Under the pieces are notes generated by a model that did no database searches, was not told the origin of the DNA, and saw only the letters and a program-made list of their open reading frames with translations. Position numbers and translations under genes: made by a program. A stretch of 64,000 nucleotides of DNA from Dyella_B sp035486915. GTDB lineage: Bacteria > Pseudomonadota > Gammaproteobacteria > Xanthomonadales > Rhodanobacteraceae. Below, piece by piece: positions 1 through 9,031 of the stretch (its first letter is position 1; each line of letters begins with the position of its first letter). The stretch covers positions 3,043 through 67,042 of the forward strand of contig NZ_DATHMR010000200.1 of NCBI RefSeq assembly GCF_035486915.1, written 5' to 3'.

Positions 1-31
1 TCACATACCTTGTTGCTCCGGAGTCCATGTC

Positions 32-481
32 ATGGAAACCGCCATTGTCCCCGCCCTTGCCGCATTGACGGGGTCCGCTATCGGCGGCCTTACCAGCCTG
101 TGCGCATCCTGGCTCACCCAGATGGCGCAATTCCGAGCACAAGAACGAGCGACGCATCTGACCCAGCGCCAGGAGCTGTATCGAAACTTCATCGAAGAAG
201 CTTCCAAGTGGTACGCCGACGCTTACGAGCACGACACTCCCAAGGTGACGAACCTGGTGGGGCTATATGCGATGGTCAGCCGGATGCGCGTGTTGTCGGC
301 ACCCAGCGTCGTCGAGCACGCGGACCTGGTCGTGCGCGTGATCGTCAACACCTACCTGGCGCCCAACAAAACCTTTCAGGACGTCACGGAGCTCATGGAT
401 GACAAGAACATGGATCCCCTCAGTGGCTTCAGCAGCGCCTGCCGAGAGGAGCTATGGGGCACGCGGAAACTGTCTCCATAG
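32..481 (+). CDS. Hypothetical protein with N-terminal hydrophobic segment
   Basis: A 149-residue protein of unknown function. Residues about 4-27 form one hydrophobic, small-residue-rich stretch that could be a membrane anchor. The rest is soluble and mostly helical in composition, with an Arg/Gln-rich segment after the anchor (about 32-50). The ATG is preceded by CCGGAG at a suitable distance. I recognise no enzymatic motif. It resembles the many small uncharacterised single-pass proteins of Proteobacteria, so I leave the function open. The gene stands alone, about 220 bases before the pqi operon. Confidence 0.6.
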   Translation: METAIVPALAALTGSAIGGLTSLCASWLTQMAQFRAQERATHLTQRQELYRNFIEEASKWYADAYEHDTPKVTNLVGLYAMVSRMRVLSAPSVVEHADLVVRVIVNTYLAPNKTFQDVTELMDDKNMDPLSGFSSACREELWGTRKLSP

Positions 482-700
482 CGATTTTTCCACGCCGCAC
501 CGACGACTGGGCATGTCGACACAACACTGGATGAAAGTAATCACAGACGACGTTGTTCAATCCGCCAATGTTCGGGGTCCAATCGTCCCTATCATGAACG
601 ATGAACCGTGCTTTCGCTGAATAAGATGGGATCCCATGGCAAAGTGTAAAACTCGGATCGCGCACCAACTCCGCCGCGGGTGTTGCACAGTGCACTCATC

Positions 701-1318
701 ATGAGCGTTGCGCGCGCGCACCCCCATCTGATGCTCTGCGAGCATTGCGAAGAGATCTACGATCGAACTCTCATGGTGCCTGGCGCCAGTTATTACTGCA
801 GTCGTTGCGGTTCGCGACTTGCGAAGGGTTCGATCTTGTCCGTCCAAGCGTGGTTGGCCTGGACGATCACGTCGGCTTGCTTGTTCGTGTTCGCCAACAC
901 TTTTCCGGTGGCGGTCATTAGTTTGGACGGGTTGAACAGCAAAGCGACCGTACTGCAATCCATTTCGGCATTGGCGCAAGGCCCTGGCACGCCCATGGCG
1001 ATTGCCGCTGGCATCGTCATCATCGGCATCCCTGGATTTCAGATCGCGCTGTTGCTCTGGATGTTGTCATTCGCGGCGCTGGGCAAACCGTGTCCGTATT
1101 TCGTGGTCATCATGCGTTGCCTCCATCTCAGTCGGCCTTGGGGCATGACCGAAGTCTTTTTGTTGGGTGTATTGGTGGCCATCGTCAAACTGTCCAGTTA
1201 CCTGCATGTCGTGATTGGGGCAGGAGTCGTTTCCATCGCATTGCTCGCGCCACTTATGGTGGTGATTACCAAGCACGACACCGAGGAACTGTGGCGTCTC
1301 TATGAGGGACCCGCATGA
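701..1318 (+). CDS. pqiA: Paraquat-inducible protein A, first copy (PqiA domain)
   Basis: Inner-membrane partner of a PqiB-type MCE lipid-transport bridge. The N-terminus carries a zinc-ribbon-like pair of CxxC motifs (LCEHC near residue 12 and CSRCGS near 35), followed by four hydrophobic segments, the PqiA family layout. E. coli PqiA is one protein with two such domains; here the two halves are separate overlapping genes. I chose the ATG at 701; an in-frame GTG at 680 would add seven residues, and no strong ribosome-binding site decides between them. Its stop overlaps the next gene by four bases. Confidence 0.85.
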   Translation: MSVARAHPHLMLCEHCEEIYDRTLMVPGASYYCSRCGSRLAKGSILSVQAWLAWTITSACLFVFANTFPVAVISLDGLNSKATVLQSISALAQGPGTPMAIAAGIVIIGIPGFQIALLLWMLSFAALGKPCPYFVVIMRCLHLSRPWGMTEVFLLGVLVAIVKLSSYLHVVIGAGVVSIALLAPLMVVITKHDTEELWRLYEGPA

Positions 1319-1947
1319 CGTCCGGCGGCAAGCGGGCAAATGAGTTGGATTTGGTCGCATGCAGCCTTTGCGGCATGGTGTGCGACGGTCGGTCCGAATG
1401 CGAAACGCACGGGCTCGATTGCCCGCGATGCGGCAGCGCGCTGAGTGTGCGAAAGCGCCACTCGCATGCTCGATCGGCCGCTTATTTGATTGCTGCGCTG
1501 GTGTTGTACATCCCCGCCAATGTGTATCCGGTGATGTATACGAAGATGTTAGGCAATGAGGCCGATAGCACGATCATTGGCGGCATTGTGGAATTCTGGG
1601 AGTCGGGGTCGTGGGATATCGCGCTGCTGATTTTTCTGGCGAGCGTGGCGGTGCCTTGTACCAAGTTCATCGCCCTTGGTTATCTGCTGTGGAACCGCAA
1701 CGCCTCTGAACACGCCCTGGTCAGCAAGACTCGGCTGTTGAAGTTTGTTGAAGGGATTGGTTATTGGTCGATGCTCGATGTGCTCGTCGTGGCCATTGTG
1801 GCCGCGCTCATTCAATTTCAAGCGCTGGGTGAAGCGGAGCCGCGTTTGGGCATCGTGTTTTTTGGATCAGTGGTGGTGCTTACCATGTTGTCAGCACTCA
1901 GTTTCGATGGACGTCTAACCTGGGATCGGAAGGTGGATCATGGCTGA
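1315..1947 (+). CDS. pqiA: Paraquat-inducible protein A, second copy (PqiA domain)
   Basis: Second PqiA-domain membrane protein, about 210 residues. It repeats the architecture of its upstream neighbour: two CxxC-type motifs (CSLCG near residue 17, CPRCGS near 36) and then four hydrophobic helices. It overlaps the first copy by ATGA and the following pqiB by eight bases, so the operon is translationally coupled. Together the two genes correspond to the two halves of the fused E. coli PqiA. The likely role is the inner-membrane end of a PqiB tube carrying lipids between the membranes; that role comes from the family. Confidence 0.85.
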   Translation: MTSGGKRANELDLVACSLCGMVCDGRSECETHGLDCPRCGSALSVRKRHSHARSAAYLIAALVLYIPANVYPVMYTKMLGNEADSTIIGGIVEFWESGSWDIALLIFLASVAVPCTKFIALGYLLWNRNASEHALVSKTRLLKFVEGIGYWSMLDVLVVAIVAALIQFQALGEAEPRLGIVFFGSVVVLTMLSALSFDGRLTWDRKVDHG

Positions 1948-3598
1948 GTCGACGAGTGCTGCGTCGGGGTCCTTTCGCGATCCGCGTATGCAACCCAAGA
2001 AGCATCGCACACCGATCGTTTGGGTGGTGCCACTCATTGCCATTGCCATCGGCCTGGGCATGCTGATCCACGCGCGCCTTCAACAAGGGCCCACGATCGT
2101 TATCTCGTTCGATACCGCCTCCGGTTTGCAGGCCGGCAAAACGTTCGTCAAATACAAGGAGGTCGTCGTCGGCACCGTCACGGCGGTGGATCTGAGCGAC
2201 GACGATAACCGCGTCCTGGCTACAGTCCAATTTCAGCGAAATGCACAACGCTTGCTCCACGCCGATACGCGCTTTTGGATCGTTCGCCCGCAAATCGGTC
2301 CAGGCGGCGTGTCGGGCATCGATACGTTGCTCTCCGGCCCCTATATCGCGGTGGATCCAGGCACGTCCACGAAAGCGAAAAAGTCCTACGTGGCGCTCGA
2401 CAATCGGCCGATGGTGGCGACTGGGGAGCAGGGACGCAGCTTCGTTTTGAGGACCGACGATCTCAATTCGCTCAACGTAGGATCGCCTTTGTATTTTCGC
2501 CACATCGATGTCGGCCGGGTGTCCGATTATTCGATGGATGCAGCCACAAAGACGGTATCGATCCGGATCTTTGTGCGCGCGCCTTACGATCAATTCGTCA
2601 GTGCCGCCACTCGATTCTGGAACGCCAGCGGCGTAGACGTTTCGCTGACTTCCGGCGGCTTGAAGATGCGAACGCAATCGCTGGCAACGATCGTGTCAGG
2701 GGGCGTCGCCTTCGACAATACGCCCGACGTCACGAACCTGACCGAGGTTGCGCAGGACACCGCGTTTCCGCTGGCGCCCGATCAAGAAACAGCCATGTCC
2801 GATCGGCAAGGCACGCCGCTCTTCTTCCGTCTACGATTTTCAGAAGCCTTACGTGGTTTAGAGAAAGGGGCATCGGTTGAGTTCTTTGGGGTGGACGTCG
2901 GCGATGTGCGCAACGTTGTTTTGGATTACGACCCATCGACGCGGAAGTTCAGCGTGGTCGTGGACATTGCGGTCTACGAGCATCGACTGGGGCCAGTGCT
3001 GGCCAAATTCCCCTCCAGTCAGGGGAACGAAGCGCAGGTGGCGTCCTTTGTGGACTCGATGATCAAGGATGGGTTGAGAGGGCAGGCGCGCACCGGCAAC
3101 TTGCTCACTGGGCAACTCTACATATCGCTGGATTTTGTACCCAATGCGCCGCCTGTGGAATTCGATGAGCAGCGCCGGCCGCTCATCATTCCGACGGTGC
3201 CGGGAAGTCTGAGCCAGCTGCAAGAACAACTGGCCGACATCGTGGCCAAGGTCCATAAGGTTCCATTCGATTCGATTGGACGAGGCGTTAACAACGATAT
3301 CGCCGAGCTGGGCACAACGCTCCGTCTTATCAACACGCAAACGCTGCCTTCGGCACATGCGACCTTGGGGCAGGCGACGACGACCTTCCAGTCCGCCAAC
3401 GGCATGCTGCAACCGAACTCGTCGCTTCAAACAAACCTCAATCAGATGCTCATTGAGCTCACGCGACTTAGTTACTCGTTGCGAAACCTGTCCGATCTTT
3501 TGAACGAGCATCCCGAATCGCTCATTCGAGGACGTTCAAACGCGTCACCATCTCAACCCGCCTCGGGCACCCAGGCGCCAGAAGGCAGCCATCCATGA
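1940..3598 (+). CDS. pqiB: PqiB, MCE (MlaD) domain lipid-transport protein
   Basis: A 552-residue periplasm-spanning protein. One N-terminal membrane helix (about residues 27-44, following PIVWVVPL) anchors it. Three MCE/MlaD repeats follow, at roughly 50-150, 160-260 and 290-395, each with the family pattern of a beta strand followed by a G-x-V-xxV turn (for example VVVGTVTAVDL and IDVGRVSDY). The C-terminal 100 residues are helical, as in PqiB proteins that form a needle-like channel. It overlaps both neighbours by a few bases, so PqiA, PqiB and PqiC should be made together. Confidence 0.9.
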   Translation: MAESTSAASGSFRDPRMQPKKHRTPIVWVVPLIAIAIGLGMLIHARLQQGPTIVISFDTASGLQAGKTFVKYKEVVVGTVTAVDLSDDDNRVLATVQFQRNAQRLLHADTRFWIVRPQIGPGGVSGIDTLLSGPYIAVDPGTSTKAKKSYVALDNRPMVATGEQGRSFVLRTDDLNSLNVGSPLYFRHIDVGRVSDYSMDAATKTVSIRIFVRAPYDQFVSAATRFWNASGVDVSLTSGGLKMRTQSLATIVSGGVAFDNTPDVTNLTEVAQDTAFPLAPDQETAMSDRQGTPLFFRLRFSEALRGLEKGASVEFFGVDVGDVRNVVLDYDPSTRKFSVVVDIAVYEHRLGPVLAKFPSSQGNEAQVASFVDSMIKDGLRGQARTGNLLTGQLYISLDFVPNAPPVEFDEQRRPLIIPTVPGSLSQLQEQLADIVAKVHKVPFDSIGRGVNNDIAELGTTLRLINTQTLPSAHATLGQATTTFQSANGMLQPNSSLQTNLNQMLIELTRLSYSLRNLSDLLNEHPESLIRGRSNASPSQPASGTQAPEGSHP

Positions 3599-4188
3599 AA
3601 AGTTATCCGTTGGCGATCGGGCTTGCGCTTCTGAGTGGATGCGCTTCACCCGGGTTTCGCTATCACACCTTGCAACCGGCATCCGGTCAGTCCGCGACAT
3701 CGACATCACACGATCAGGTGCGCCTGACCACGGTGCAAATTCCCGCAGAAGTGGATACGGAGCAACTGGTCGTTCGCGCCAGCAACAACACATTGGTGCG
3801 AGAACCCACGGATAGATGGGCGGCGCCATTGACCGATGAAATTCGCGGGGCGTTGGACGATGCATGGCAACGCGACGATGGCTTGGAGGATGTTCAAAAT
3901 CTCGGCGACGGCTCGCGTTCCATTCCGCAGGTTGGTGTTCAAGTGCAAAAGCTCGATGCGACCTTAGGCGGAAACGTGGAGCTGATCGCCAATTGGTGGG
4001 TGTCCACTGGCGAGGGTTCCACGATAAAGACCTGGTCATGTCAGCGAGTGATCGTCGAGCCGGCCCAAAGCGGTATCGATGGTGTAGTGGACGCCCAGCA
4101 ACGTGTGTTTCGCACGCTCGCCGGCGATATGGCCGCGTCGGTTAGGGCGATGCGTAACCAGCACGTCCCGGTTTGTCCTGGACATTGA
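3595..4188 (+). CDS. pqiC: PqiC-type lipoprotein (ABC-type auxiliary component)
   Basis: A 197-residue outer-membrane lipoprotein. The signal peptide ends in a lipobox LLSGC with the lipidated cysteine near residue 16. The mature part has the PqiC/ABC_trans_aux pattern: VRLTTVQIPAEVDTEQLVVR near the start, then a region resembling DRWAAPLTDEIRGALDDAW. This fits the outer-membrane cap of the PqiB bridge. It overlaps pqiB by ATGA and ends the operon. No clear terminator was found before the convergent LysR gene. Confidence 0.85.
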   Translation: MKSYPLAIGLALLSGCASPGFRYHTLQPASGQSATSTSHDQVRLTTVQIPAEVDTEQLVVRASNNTLVREPTDRWAAPLTDEIRGALDDAWQRDDGLEDVQNLGDGSRSIPQVGVQVQKLDATLGGNVELIANWWVSTGEGSTIKTWSCQRVIVEPAQSGIDGVVDAQQRVFRTLAGDMAASVRAMRNQHVPVCPGH

Positions 4189-4363
4189 TGGGAATGCATT
4201 GCCAGTCGCACGTGCGGCGGCCTAATGGGAGTGCAACGCCTTCGAACGGAGTGAGGATTCTCATTGATCCGAACGTTGAGGATCGAACTCACCGGGACCG
4301 GCATACGCATCAACAAAAAGCATGCGGTATGGAGACGCGCAAGCATTGACCCGTTCGCTTCGC

Positions 4364-5593
4364 TCATGGCAACAGACGGGTGCGCTCGGCGCCCATCTCG
4401 CGCGCCATGACTGCAAGGCGTTCCTGCATGGAAGTGGGACGCCAGTCGCTGCGCCGGGTCATGGCGATGCGCCGACGCAGGACGCCGCCCTCGATGGGAA
4501 TTTCAGCCAGGGCACCGACCTGGCGCTCGAACAGGAACTGATCCAGTGACATCAGGGTCAGCCATTCGCCCTTGAGCATGAGTCCGCGCGCGACCAGCAC
4601 CGAACCGCATTCGATGCGCGGCGTCGGTGGTTCAACGCCGTGACTGCGGAACAGCGTCTCCCAATTGCGCCGCATCGGTACGCCCAGTGCCGGCACTGCC
4701 CATGGATAGGCGAACAGGTCCTGGATGGTAACGACCCTGTTGCGCCGTAGTGGATGAGCGCTGTTGCCGACGATGAACAGCTCATCATCGAACAGCGCTT
4801 CTTGTTCCACGTCATTGGCGGGTGCCGGATGGCGTATGGCGCCACCGATCATCAGGTCGATATCGCCGTGGCGCAGTGCGATCAACAACTCGCCATACGG
4901 CGCTTCACGCACTTCTACCGATGCGCCTGGATGTTCTTGCGCGAATCGCGCGAGCAAATCGGGCAGAAACACCGTGCGCGCCATCGGCAGCGTACCGATG
5001 CTGATGCGCCCGACGCCATGTTTGCCTGCGGCGATTTCGTCCAGTCCCGTGCGCAACTCCGCCAACATCAAACGCACGAAGCGCACGAAGCGGCTGGCTA
5101 AATCGGTGGGCCGTACTGCGCGTCCCGCGCGCACCAGCAATTCCGCACCCAGGGCGTCCTGCAGTTCTTGCACTGCGCGATAGACGGCCGGTTGCGATAG
5201 CCCGATTTGTTCGGCGGCAGCGGCATAACTGCTGCAGTGTTCAACCGCCACAAGGGCGCGTAGCTGGACCATGCTGACGCGTCGCTCGATATGGTTCAGT
5301 GGCGCCAGGCGTGCCGAACGCCGCACCAAGCGCACGCCCTGCGTGAGATAGCGCAAGGCACGCTCGGCTCGAATGATCCAGGCAAGCCCGACTGCGGTCG
5401 GGCGCACGCCCGCGGACCGGCGTTCGAACAGGCGAATTTCAAGATTGCGCTCGAGCTTGCCGACCGCTTGAGCCAACGCCGGTTGCGAAAGACTGACCTG
5501 CTCGGCCGCAGCGCTCATGCTGCCGGCGCGCGCGATGACGCTGAGGGCGTCCAGGTGGCGGAGGTTCAGAGCATAAATTCGATCCATACACAA
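4364..5593 (-). CDS. LysR-type regulator with two tandem HTH domains
   Basis: A 409-residue transcription factor, about 100 residues longer than a usual LysR protein. The extra length is a second LysR helix-turn-helix: the first covers about residues 10-68 (HLDALSVIARAGSMSAAAEQ, then LSQPALAQAV) and the second about 107-167 (LRALVAVEHCSSYAAAAEQ, then LSQPAVYRAV). A LysR substrate-binding domain follows from about 190 to 400 (VGRISIGTLPMARTVFLPDLL). It diverges from the catabolic operon starting at 5844 and is its likely regulator. The inducer may be an aromatic acid or an oxalomesaconate-pathway intermediate. An alternative start at 5587 would remove two residues. Confidence 0.85.
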   Translation of the reverse strand: MCMDRIYALNLRHLDALSVIARAGSMSAAAEQVSLSQPALAQAVGKLERNLEIRLFERRSAGVRPTAVGLAWIIRAERALRYLTQGVRLVRRSARLAPLNHIERRVSMVQLRALVAVEHCSSYAAAAEQIGLSQPAVYRAVQELQDALGAELLVRAGRAVRPTDLASRFVRFVRLMLAELRTGLDEIAAGKHGVGRISIGTLPMARTVFLPDLLARFAQEHPGASVEVREAPYGELLIALRHGDIDLMIGGAIRHPAPANDVEQEALFDDELFIVGNSAHPLRRNRVVTIQDLFAYPWAVPALGVPMRRNWETLFRSHGVEPPTPRIECGSVLVARGLMLKGEWLTLMSLDQFLFERQVGALAEIPIEGGVLRRRIAMTRRSDWRPTSMQERLAVMAREMGAERTRLLP

Positions 5594-5657
5594 TCAATAG
5601 TATTTGCTTATGGACGAACAATAAAACGAATTTGGCATCATGCGTGTTTTCGCGCAA

Positions 5658-5734
5658 ATTTCGTTTCCGAAATGCGAGGGGTCAAAAGCCCCAGTGACAG
5701 TCGATATCAAACTCGAAAGTCGGCGCGAGACTTT
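5658..5734. promoter_or_regulatory. Candidate LysR operator region, two inverted repeats
   Basis: In the 250-base gap between the divergent LysR gene and the catabolic operon I see two small inverted repeats. ATTTCG-TTTC-CGAAAT lies at 5658-5673 and AAAGTC-GGCGCGA-GACTTT at 5716-5734. LysR proteins usually bind interrupted dyads of this size (T-N11-A type) in such divergent gaps. That they are the operator is inference. Confidence 0.35.
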
Positions 5735-5843
5735 GATTTGCGCGATGCAGCATCAAAAGTCATCCGTTTTACGGCCTTCCTCAATATGTCGATTGTTGCG
5801 GCGCAAGAAAAACACCAACGCCAATAACGAACTGACCGCCCTG

Positions 5844-6701
5844 ATGAACATCATTGATTCCCATCTGCACGCCATCGCTTCCGACACGATGACCTATCCG
5901 AAGAACCCAATCGGCGGTCATCAATCCGCGTGGTCGCAAGAGCGTCCGGTCAATGCCGAAGGCGTGATCAAGGCGCTGGATAACGCCGGTATTGCGAAGG
6001 CGGTAGTGGTGCAGGCTTCGACCGTATACGGGCACGACAACAGCTATGTGGTCGATGCGGTGCGTGCCTACCCACATCGCCTGGTCGGTGTGTATTCGAT
6101 CGATGCGCTGGCGCCCGATGCGGTGCAGCGAATCGATCATTGGGAGGCGCGGGGCTTGCATGGCTTTCGCTTGTTTACCACCGGCACCACGATGCCCGGC
6201 CAATCGGATTGGCTTGGTCACAAGGATTCCTACCCGGCGTGGGCCCACGCCGAAAAGATGGGCATTCCCGTCTGCCTGCAGATGACCATGCAGGGTCTGC
6301 CAACGCTGCGCACGTTGCTTGAGCATTTTCCCAAGTCGCGCGTGTTGCTCGATCACTGCGCCCGTCCGGACTTGGATGACGGCGCACCGTACAAGGCTGC
6401 GCAGGCGCTGTTCGATATGGCGCAGTTCGAAGGTGTGCACCTCAAGCTGACCAATCGCACGTTGGCCGCAGCCGCCAAAGGCCGCTCCACTCCGGCTGCT
6501 TTCCTGGAAAAGCTGGTGAATATCTTCGGTGCCGAACGCATTGCGTGGGGCTCCAACTTTCCCGCGGCCGAAGGTTCACTCGATGAACTGCTGACGACTG
6601 CACGCGATGTGTTGTCCAGCTTGCCCAGCGAACAGCAGGCGATGATCTTCGGCGGCACCGTCGAACGCATTTATCCGGCGTTGCGGGGTGTGGTGGCATG
6701 A
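5844..6701 (+). CDS. Amidohydrolase-2 family protein, LigI-like lactonase
   Basis: A 285-residue TIM-barrel hydrolase of the amidohydrolase-2 family. Visible landmarks are the metal-site HxH at DSHLHA (residues 3-8), LLDHCARPD near 170, and WGSNFPAAE near 230 that carries the late acidic residue. The family includes 2-pyrone-4,6-dicarboxylate lactonase (LigI), and the downstream LigJ- and LigK-type genes make that the best guess; other lactonases or decarboxylases of this family are possible. I start at ATG 5844 because the homologous MNIIDSHLHA sequence begins there and the 68 in-frame codons before it are not protein-like. It overlaps the next gene by ATGA. Confidence 0.75.
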   Translation: MNIIDSHLHAIASDTMTYPKNPIGGHQSAWSQERPVNAEGVIKALDNAGIAKAVVVQASTVYGHDNSYVVDAVRAYPHRLVGVYSIDALAPDAVQRIDHWEARGLHGFRLFTTGTTMPGQSDWLGHKDSYPAWAHAEKMGIPVCLQMTMQGLPTLRTLLEHFPKSRVLLDHCARPDLDDGAPYKAAQALFDMAQFEGVHLKLTNRTLAAAAKGRSTPAAFLEKLVNIFGAERIAWGSNFPAAEGSLDELLTTARDVLSSLPSEQQAMIFGGTVERIYPALRGVVA

Positions 6702-7597
6702 GCCAGCCGATCCATCTGCACACCGTGTTGAAGACCACCGCGTTGAGCACACCGCTGAAGAATGGTGCGCTCAAGAGCGATCGGGTGGTGCTCGACTTCA
6801 CCGAGATCACCCCGATCCATAAAGCTTTTGCACCGATGGTGCGCGACGCGACATTCGATATCTCGGAATTGGCGATCGTCACTGCACTGCAGGCGATTGC
6901 TTTCAAGCGACCGATCGTGTTGCTGCCCGTGGTGGTGGCCTCGCGTTTCCAGCGCGGCTGCCTGGTGTCGTATCGCCCGCATGGTGACGTCAAACCCGAA
7001 CAACTGCGTGGCAAACGCATCGGCGTGCGCTCATACACGCAGACCACCGGCATGTGGGTACGCGCGCATCTGGTGGAGGATTACGGCTTGGCGACGCCCG
7101 ATATCCGCTGGATCACCCATGATCTGGCGCACGTGGAGCAGTACCAGGATCCGCGGTTCGTCGAACATCCGGCGCATGACAAGAGCCTGCTGGACATGCT
7201 GCACGATGGCGACATCGATGCGGCGATCTTCGGCAACGACTTACCGGAGGGCGATGACTACGTGCCAGTGATCGCCGATGCCAAAGCCAAGGACCTGAAT
7301 TGGGCGCAGCAGCATGGCTTTGTGCCGATTAACCATGTGGTAGTCGCCAGCGCAGAGATCTGCAAGCGTGAGCCGCTTGCGGTGCGCGCCGCCTATGATC
7401 TGCTGGCCAAAGCCGAGAACCAGCAAGTCGCAACCTCGGTCGGTCCGCGCAAGACTTTGTCCGGGTTTGAATCCTTAAGCGGTCCGCTGGAATGGATCAT
7501 CGATGCCTGTTTGGAGCAGGCCCTGCTTCCGCGCAAGCTCAGCCTCGAGGAGGTGTTGGGACCCGCGCGCGCCTTGCTGGAAGGCGAGATGGCCTGA
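6698..7597 (+). CDS. 4,5-dihydroxyphthalate decarboxylase-like protein
   Basis: A 299-residue protein with a periplasmic-binding-protein type II fold but no signal peptide. It matches the general pattern of 4,5-dihydroxyphthalate decarboxylase (Pht5-like) proteins: an early region around ITPIHKAFAPMVRD, then RGKRIGVRSYTQTTGMWVRA, and a final PLEWIIDACLEQALLPRKLS. Known members decarboxylate 4,5-dihydroxyphthalate to protocatechuate, which would link this operon to aromatic acids. A non-catalytic ligand-binding role cannot be excluded. It is coupled to the upstream lactonase by a four-base overlap and is followed 60 bases later by a transporter gene. Confidence 0.65.
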   Translation: MSQPIHLHTVLKTTALSTPLKNGALKSDRVVLDFTEITPIHKAFAPMVRDATFDISELAIVTALQAIAFKRPIVLLPVVVASRFQRGCLVSYRPHGDVKPEQLRGKRIGVRSYTQTTGMWVRAHLVEDYGLATPDIRWITHDLAHVEQYQDPRFVEHPAHDKSLLDMLHDGDIDAAIFGNDLPEGDDYVPVIADAKAKDLNWAQQHGFVPINHVVVASAEICKREPLAVRAAYDLLAKAENQQVATSVGPRKTLSGFESLSGPLEWIIDACLEQALLPRKLSLEEVLGPARALLEGEMA

Positions 7598-7657
7598 CAT
7601 TGCCTACGCCAGCGCACGAAGCGTTGACGCGGTACCTGCCAAGAGTTCAGCTTCACC

Positions 7658-8950
7658 ATGACCCGACCGGTAAACCTACACATGCACTTGATCACGCAAC
7701 GGCGTCCGTTCTATCGCGACCTGACTTTCCAGGTGGTGGTGGGCATGGCGCTGGGTGTGCTGGTCGGTGTGCTGTGGCCGGATGTGGGCACCCAACTCAA
7801 GCCGCTGGGCGATATCTTCATCCGCCTGATCCAGATGGTGGTGGGACTGATCATCTTCTGCACCGTCACGCACGGCATTGCCAGCGTGCGCGACCTGGGC
7901 AAGGTCGGGCGTATCGCACTCAAGGCGATGGTGTATTTCGAACTGGTCACCAGCGTGGCGCTGGTGATTGGCTTGGTCGCCATCAACGTGCTCAAGCCTG
8001 GCGTGGGCATGCATATCGACCCGGCGTCGCTCAAGCAAGGCATCGCCGCGGGCGATCAGGCGGCACCGGCTTCGCATGGTTTTGGCGAGTTCCTCACCAA
8101 TCTCGTGCCGACATCGGCCATCGGAGCGTTCAGCAACGGCGACATTCTGCAGATTCTGCTGTTTTCGGTGTTGTTTGCTTGCGGCTTGGCCAGTCTCGGT
8201 GACAACGCGCAACCGGTACTGCGCCTCGTCGATGTCATTCGCCAGACGTTGTTCTGGATCATCCGCGTGGTGATGAAGATCGCACCCATCGCCGCTTTCG
8301 GCGCGATTGCCTTTACCACCGCCAAGTTCGGCCTCAGCAGCCTGGTGCCGCTAGCCAAACTGGTGGCCGAATTCGCGCTCACGTGCGTGGTGTTCTTGCT
8401 GCTGGTGCTTGCGCCGATTTCACGCGTATGCGGTTTCAGTTTGTTCAAACTGATGCGTTACTTCCGCGAAGAGTTGGTGTTGGTGCTCGGCACCAGTTCG
8501 TCGGAGAGTGTGTTTCCGCAGCTTACCGAAAAACTCACCCGCCTTGGCGTGGACGAATCGGTGGTCGGCATGGTGTTGCCTACTGCCTATAGCTTCAATC
8601 ACGACGGCACCTGTCTTTATTTTGCAGCGGTGGCGGTGTTCCTGGCGCAGGCCACCGGTACCGCACTCGGCTGGCAGGCCCAGTTGGGTCTGTTGCTGAT
8701 TTTGCTGGTTACATCCAAAGGTGGCGCGGGTGTTTCCGGCTCGGCTATCGCGGTGCTGACCATGACGTTGGCGGCGACCAAAACTATTCCGGTCAGCAGC
8801 GTCGCTTTGATACTCGGTGTGCATCGCATTTTGTCGGCGGGGTTCGTGTTCGTGAACATCGTCGGCAATTGCGTTGCGACCGTGGCGGTTGGCTATTGGG
8901 AGAAAGCCGTCGACCGCAACAAGCTTCAACAAGAACTACAGGCAGGTTAA
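7658..8950 (+). CDS. dctA: Dicarboxylate/cation symporter, DctA family
   Basis: A 430-residue inner-membrane symporter of the DAACS family (DctA/GltP). Several hydrophobic helices and the re-entrant loop signatures are visible: GTSSSESVFPQL near residue 280, MVLPTAYSFNHDGT near 305, and a C-terminal VTSKGGAGVSGSAI. DctA imports C4-dicarboxylates with protons or sodium. In this operon it may instead carry a dicarboxylic aromatic or pyrone compound, an inference from its position between catabolic genes and a porin. The start at 7658 follows a 60-base gap; a later ATG is possible. Confidence 0.9.
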   Translation: MTRPVNLHMHLITQRRPFYRDLTFQVVVGMALGVLVGVLWPDVGTQLKPLGDIFIRLIQMVVGLIIFCTVTHGIASVRDLGKVGRIALKAMVYFELVTSVALVIGLVAINVLKPGVGMHIDPASLKQGIAAGDQAAPASHGFGEFLTNLVPTSAIGAFSNGDILQILLFSVLFACGLASLGDNAQPVLRLVDVIRQTLFWIIRVVMKIAPIAAFGAIAFTTAKFGLSSLVPLAKLVAEFALTCVVFLLLVLAPISRVCGFSLFKLMRYFREELVLVLGTSSSESVFPQLTEKLTRLGVDESVVGMVLPTAYSFNHDGTCLYFAAVAVFLAQATGTALGWQAQLGLLLILLVTSKGGAGVSGSAIAVLTMTLAATKTIPVSSVALILGVHRILSAGFVFVNIVGNCVATVAVGYWEKAVDRNKLQQELQAG

Positions 8951-9031
8951 CAGGCAGTTCGTCGACCGTGCCTTCAAAACAACATGCATCTCGCGGTTCC
9001 TATCGGCACCGCGATGGGGAGGATTGCGTCA

